From RYN-431 sp036388295 (GTDB lineage: Bacteria; Planctomycetota; Phycisphaerae; Tepidisphaerales; Tepidisphaeraceae), in the NCBI GenBank assembly GCA_036388295.1, contig DASVSC010000267.1, positions 1 to 26,477 of the forward strand: a stretch of 26,477 nt of DNA, written 5' to 3'. The translations under genes were made by a program, and so were the position numbers. Positions within the stretch are counted from its first letter, which is position 1, and each line of letters begins with the position of its first letter. Of the stretch, positions 23,543 through 26,477 are shown piece by piece. Below the pieces are notes generated by a model that made no database searches, was not told where the DNA came from, and worked only from the letters and a program-made list of their open reading frames with translations.

Positions 23543-24025
23543 ATGCGTTGGATCCCCTTCATTCTCCTCGCCTACGTGATGCTCGGCATCCAGACCGGCC
23601 TCGGCGGGCTCAGCGTGCTCGGCGGGGTGAACTTCGTGCTGATCGCGGCGGTGTTTTTGTCGCTGAACGCCCCGCGCGCGGTCGCCGTGCCGGCCTGCTT
23701 CGGGATGGGGCTGCTGCAGGATTTGGTCGGCATCGGGCCGATCGGGACGTTCGCGCTGACGTACAGCGTGGTCGCGCTGCTGATCGCCGGCACCGACCGC
23801 GCCCTGTCGGCCGAGCACCCGCTGACGCACTTCGTCATCACCCTGGCCGGCGGCGTCGTGACGGCGATCCTGCTCTGGCTGCACGGCCGGCTGGCGAAGT
23901 ACGGCGTGCCGCTCGGCTTCGGCGACCTGCTGGCCAGTGCATTCTATTCCGCGGTCGCGGCGATGCCGGCGCTGTGGGTGCTGAACCGATTACGCCGACG
24001 CTTCCGCTTCCGCTGGCGGGCATAA
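23543..24025 (+). CDS. mreD: Rod-shape-determining protein MreD
   Basis: Integral membrane member of the elongasome, 160 aa, with about five transmembrane helices. The first reads MRWIPFILLAYVMLGIQTGL, and the family hallmark FGMGLLQDLVGIGPIGTFALTYSVVALLI is at about 50-80. Position directly after mreC supports the call, because MreD is poorly conserved. The ATG at 23543 was chosen because upstream codons lie in the intergenic inverted repeat; no free ribosome site is visible. It is convergent with rodA. Confidence 0.88.
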   Translation: MRWIPFILLAYVMLGIQTGLGGLSVLGGVNFVLIAAVFLSLNAPRAVAVPACFGMGLLQDLVGIGPIGTFALTYSVVALLIAGTDRALSAEHPLTHFVITLAGGVVTAILLWLHGRLAKYGVPLGFGDLLASAFYSAVAAMPALWVLNRLRRRFRFRWRA

Positions 24026-24027
24026 AA

Positions 24028-24181
24028 ATTAACCACGAAGACGCGAAGGCACGAAGAGCCGTTCGGCGTTATTGGATTCGCAGCAGGCTTCGTCTTTGAA
24101 CAATAAAGCATGAATTAAAATCTTGCGGCGTAAGTTCATGCGTTGAGAATCTCTTCGTGCCTTCGCGTCTTCGTGTTTAAT
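24028..24181. repeat. 154-bp MITE-like element between mreD and rodA
   Basis: Terminal inverted repeats of 31 bp (24028-24058 and 24151-24181) match except for one base; 25 of them are perfectly complementary. The arms contain CACGAAGACGCGAAGG. The 92-bp interior has no open frame but has an inner inverted repeat (GCATGAA/TTCATGC). It starts 2 bp after the mreD stop and ends 12 bp before the rodA stop, so it fills the gap between these convergent genes. Confidence 0.75.
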
Positions 24182-24193
24182 CTGCTCCGCACT

Positions 24194-25360
24194 TCATTCT
24201 TCGAACTCGAACACCCGTTTGCCCATCACGATCGGTCGTTTTTGGCCGACGTTCAGCAGCAGGCCGATGCTCATGAAGCTGGCGATCAGGCTGCTGCCGC
24301 CGCTGCTGACGAAGGGGAGGGTGACGCCGGTGACGGGCATCAGTTTGGTGACGACCATCAGGTTGATGAACGCCTGCCCCGACAGCATGGCGACGATGCC
24401 GACGGCCACCAGCCGGCCGAACGGTTCGCGCGTGCTGCCGCCGATTTCGATGGCGACGACGAAGATCACGCCGTACGCCGCGATCACCAGCACGCTGCCG
24501 ACCAAACCGAACTGCTCGGCCACCAACGCGAAGACCATGTCGTTGCTGCGCTCGGGAATGCGTCGGCCGGCGGGAATGTTCATCGGGCCGCGGCCGAAGA
24601 AGCCGCCGCTGCCGATGGCGATCAGGGCCTTTTGCTGCTGCATGCCGGTGCCTTCGAGCGTGTCCGGGTCGTCGCTGAACATCGCGTAGACGCGGTCGCG
24701 CTGGTAGTTCTTGATCAGGCTCGGCATGTGCTCGAACACCGGCACGCCCGGCAGCCCGCACAGCCATATCAACGGCCCGCATGCCAAGGCCAACGCCATC
24801 ACGCCGACCAGGTGTTTCAGCCGCGCCCCCGCGGCGAACAGCATGGCGAACAGTGTCGGAATAAAGATCAGCGCGGTGCCGAGGTCGGGCTGTTTGAGGA
24901 TCAGCAGCATCGGCCCCGCCGCCAGCAGGAACGGCGGGAGCAGGCCGTAAATCGTGCGGTAGTTGGAGCGGAAGCGCAGGTAGCGCGCCAGCACCATCAC
25001 GAACGCCACCTTCATCAGTTCCGACGGCTGCAGGGAGATCGGGCCGAAGTCGATCCAGTTGTACGCGGCGTTGCGCGCGGTCACGCCCGGCACGCGGATG
25101 ACGCTGCCGACGAGGGTATAGAGAATCAGCGCCGCCGAACCGCCGTAGAAGACCCAGGCGTACGTGCCGATGATGCGGTAATCGACGGTCTGAAACGCCG
25201 CCAGGCAGGCGGCCGCGACGGCGAAGAAGATCAGCTGCTTTTTACCCGCCGCCGGGCTGTCCGCCCAGATCGTCAGCACGCCCAGGAACGTCAAAAACGC
25301 CACCGCGACCAGCATCGGCCAGGCACGCGACAAGGAAAGTTGGCGGAGCAGGCGGGTCAT
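24194..25360 (-). CDS. rodA: RodA, SEDS-family peptidoglycan glycosyltransferase
   Basis: Membrane glycosyltransferase that polymerises lipid II during elongation with a class B PBP, 388 aa. About ten transmembrane helices are visible. SEDS motifs include NWIDFGPISLQPSELMKVAFVMVLARYL (about 100-127), KQPDLGTALIF, the loop with the catalytic Asp in PERSNDMVFALVAEQFGLVG, and the final GVTLPFVSSGGSSLIASFMSIGLLLNV. RodA is preferred to FtsW because of the mre neighbourhood. ATG at 25360 has GAGGGA upstream. The usual partner mrdA (PBP2) is not adjacent; the neighbour upstream is unrelated. A CTCTCCC repeat lies in its leader. Confidence 0.95.
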   Translation of the reverse strand: MTRLLRQLSLSRAWPMLVAVAFLTFLGVLTIWADSPAAGKKQLIFFAVAAACLAAFQTVDYRIIGTYAWVFYGGSAALILYTLVGSVIRVPGVTARNAAYNWIDFGPISLQPSELMKVAFVMVLARYLRFRSNYRTIYGLLPPFLLAAGPMLLILKQPDLGTALIFIPTLFAMLFAAGARLKHLVGVMALALACGPLIWLCGLPGVPVFEHMPSLIKNYQRDRVYAMFSDDPDTLEGTGMQQQKALIAIGSGGFFGRGPMNIPAGRRIPERSNDMVFALVAEQFGLVGSVLVIAAYGVIFVVAIEIGGSTREPFGRLVAVGIVAMLSGQAFINLMVVTKLMPVTGVTLPFVSSGGSSLIASFMSIGLLLNVGQKRPIVMGKRVFEFEE

Positions 25361-25372
25361 TGTTCTTGTTCC

Positions 25373-25395
25373 CTCTCCCGGTACGGCCGGGAGAG
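25373..25395. repeat. CTCTCCC-type inverted repeat, copy 3
   Basis: Arms CTCTCCCGG and CCGGGAGAG around TACGG, 13 bp upstream of the rodA start codon. It may affect rodA translation. Confidence 0.65.
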
Positions 25396-25434
25396 AGGTA
25401 AAGCCTCTACCGTTCCTTCATAGCGTCCGCTTCT

Positions 25435-25544
25435 GCTCCCCCTCCCCTTGTGGGAGGGGTGAGGGGAGGGGTGCTTCGACCGTCAGTGTGCCCGAACTAC
25501 CGCAGAGCCCCTCCCCCACCCCCTCCCGCAAGGGGAGGGGGAGC
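25435..25544. repeat. Inverted pair of CCCCTCCCC-type repeats
   Basis: Two inverted copies (25435-25472 and 25506-25544) share GCTCCCCCTCCCCTTG and further G/C-tract blocks with few mismatches; each copy is also a small hairpin (CCCCTCCC-loop-GGGAGGGG). They lie 4 bp after the stop of the gene at 25549 and before rodA. The type resembles dispersed GGGAGGGG/CCCCTCCC repeats seen in many GC-rich genomes. Confidence 0.65.
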
Positions 25545-25548
25545 GAAC

Positions 25549-26301
25549 TCACGCCGTCCCGCCGCTCGGTATGATTTCGGCCGGCAAGTCGTAGGCGGCC
25601 TGTGCGAACACGCGGCGTTTGGCGACCAGCACGTCGATCGCCTGCTTGGGATGAATCGGCCCGGCCCGGTTCGGCCAATAGCAGTCGCGTACGCGGCGGT
25701 CGTCGGAGCCGTCGATGGTGACGCCCACGATTTTGCTCAGCGGCGCCAGCGGCGACTGCCGCACCGACGTCACCGTCGCCCGCGTGGCTCCCGCGGTGCG
25801 GTACGCCGTTAAGGCCGAGTGACGTTTCGCCCAGGCGATCAGGAAGCAAAGCAACGCCACGCCCGCGCTCAGCAGCGGCGTGACCATCACCAGCGCCAGC
25901 GGCGGCGCGCTCGTGCGCTCGGTCCAGTATTCCGGCCGATTCGGGTCGATGCGCACCCGCAGCACGTCCTTGGCCGACACCGATTTGCCCGGCGACCGCG
26001 GCAGGTCGCCCCAGGCTTCCAGCGGCGCGCTCGACCCCGGCGGCGCGTAGCGCAGCGCGACGTGCAACGCCTCTTCCCGGTTCCCTTCGCGCCCCAGGCT
26101 TCGGCCGACGTAGACGACTTCGCCGTCGACCGGCGTGCCGGTCTCGATCACGGTTTTCTCGTGCCGCCAGTCGCCCCACCGCGAGGCCGCCAGCGCCAGC
26201 GCCGCCACGCCCAGCAGCAGCGTCAGGAACGTCCACGGCCGAACGCCCAGTTCCCCCCAGGCACGACGGCGGACGGCGGTGGTGATCGGTCGGTCGGTCA
26301 T
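25549..26301 (-). CDS. DUF3592-like membrane protein, function unknown
   Basis: A 250-aa protein with two transmembrane helices (about 21-41, PWTFLTLLLGVAALALAASRW, and about 135-156, ALVMVTPLLSAGVALLCFLIAWA). The region between them (about 50-125) is beta-rich with GTPVDGEVVYVGRS and LRVRIDPNRPEYW, the pattern of DUF3592-type extracytoplasmic domains. A second similar beta unit follows helix 2 (TRATVTSVRQSPL...). The ATG at 26301 has no strong ribosome site. A 300-aa open frame (25418-26320) on the same strand in another frame is low-complexity Arg/Ala/Gly and is a shadow. It is not obviously related to rodA, from which repeats separate it. Confidence 0.72.
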   Translation of the reverse strand: MTDRPITTAVRRRAWGELGVRPWTFLTLLLGVAALALAASRWGDWRHEKTVIETGTPVDGEVVYVGRSLGREGNREEALHVALRYAPPGSSAPLEAWGDLPRSPGKSVSAKDVLRVRIDPNRPEYWTERTSAPPLALVMVTPLLSAGVALLCFLIAWAKRHSALTAYRTAGATRATVTSVRQSPLAPLSKIVGVTIDGSDDRRVRDCYWPNRAGPIHPKQAIDVLVAKRRVFAQAAYDLPAEIIPSGGTA

Positions 26302-26330
26302 GAATGCAATCTAACCGCAACGATGCGCCG

Positions 26331-26386
26331 GCGGCTAGCGGCTAGCGGCTGGTGGCTGGTGGCTGGTGGCTGGTGGCTGGTGGCTA
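26331..26386. repeat. Eight tandem heptamers
   Basis: Eight uninterrupted 7-bp units of the form G(C/T)GGCT(A/G), drifting from GCGGCTA to GTGGCTG. A simple-sequence tract prone to slippage, upstream of the gene at 25549. Confidence 0.85.
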
Positions 26387-26396
26387 AGAGTGGAAC

Positions 26397-26471
26397 CGCC
26401 AAGACGCCAAGGACGCCAAGGACGCCAAGAAGAAAAGGTCAGAATCTTTTTCTTAGCGTCTTGGCGTCTTA
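26397..26471. repeat. Nonamer CGCCAAGGA repeats with inverted counterpart
   Basis: Four units of CGCCAAG(G/A)A from 26397 to 26431, then an inverted segment (CTTGGCGTCTTA, up to 26471). The design resembles the CACGAAG-rich arms of the element at 24028-24181. It may continue past the window edge. Confidence 0.65.
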
Positions 26472-26477
26472 GATTCT

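Noticed and set aside
25418..26320. 300-aa minus-strand frame overlapping the DUF3592-like gene
   Set aside because: Arg/Ala/Gly-rich shadow that runs through intergenic repeats; the other frame has clear membrane helices.

Overview
This is a 26.5 kb GC-rich chromosomal window. It carries a flagellin, an mreB/mreC/mreD/rodA cell-shape set, and many palindromic intergenic repeats. Gene content and repeat style suggest a planctomycete of the Phycisphaerae/Tepidisphaerales type, which keeps MreB and flagella, but no rRNA or other marker confirms this. I found no tRNA, rRNA or CRISPR array. Most genes are on the minus strand in the left half and on the plus strand around mreB-mreD.

Layout. 1-890: 3' part of a cytochrome P450. 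983-1843: DUF1206 membrane protein. 1866-2529: compact REP-associated tyrosine transposase (RAYT) unit bounded by two nearly identical 26-bp palindromes. 2558-4045: S-adenosylhomocysteinase (ahcY). 4307-8698, minus strand: a stress block of glycine-zipper/DUF2382 protein, ABM monooxygenase, DUF1348 protein, TerC transporter behind a yybP-ykoY-type Mn2+ riboswitch, and manganese catalase. 8825-9721, plus strand: divergent OxyR with both redox cysteines. 9733-10401: exported protein with carboxypeptidase-regulatory-like domains. 10875-13250: PadR regulator followed by a 648-aa membrane-anchored protein. 13515-14483: ArsR-type regulator fused to a methyltransferase. 14798-16042: FAD/NAD(P) oxidoreductase. 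16043-16950: lower-GC patch with an orphan gene. 17125-18528: flagellin. 19156-25360: mreB, a secreted unknown, a small membrane unknown, mreC, mreD and convergent rodA. 25549-26301: membrane protein of unknown function. The window ends in tandem repeats.

How the genes fit together. OxyR, Mn catalase and the riboswitch-controlled TerC look like one peroxide/manganese module: the catalase needs Mn, TerC-family proteins move Mn, and OxyR senses H2O2. An ATAG-N7-CTAT half operator lies at the oxyR start. The ArsR-methyltransferase lacks the metal-binding cysteines of classic ArsR. Its promoter carries a 22-bp inverted repeat whose arms and spacing recur in front of ahcY about 10 kb away, which predicts a SahR-like S-adenosylhomocysteine regulon. 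The padR promoter has a perfect inverted repeat over its -10 box, implying autoregulation of the padR/648-aa pair.

Intergenic DNA is unusually rich in structure: RAYT palindromes, a 77-bp hairpin element, a 154-bp MITE-like element filling the mreD/rodA gap, several CTCTCCC/GGGAGAG elements, and heptamer and nonamer tandem repeats. The best candidates for something undescribed are the self-contained RAYT unit whose stop codon lies inside its own terminal palindrome, the padR-linked 648-aa membrane protein, and the linked SAH operators.
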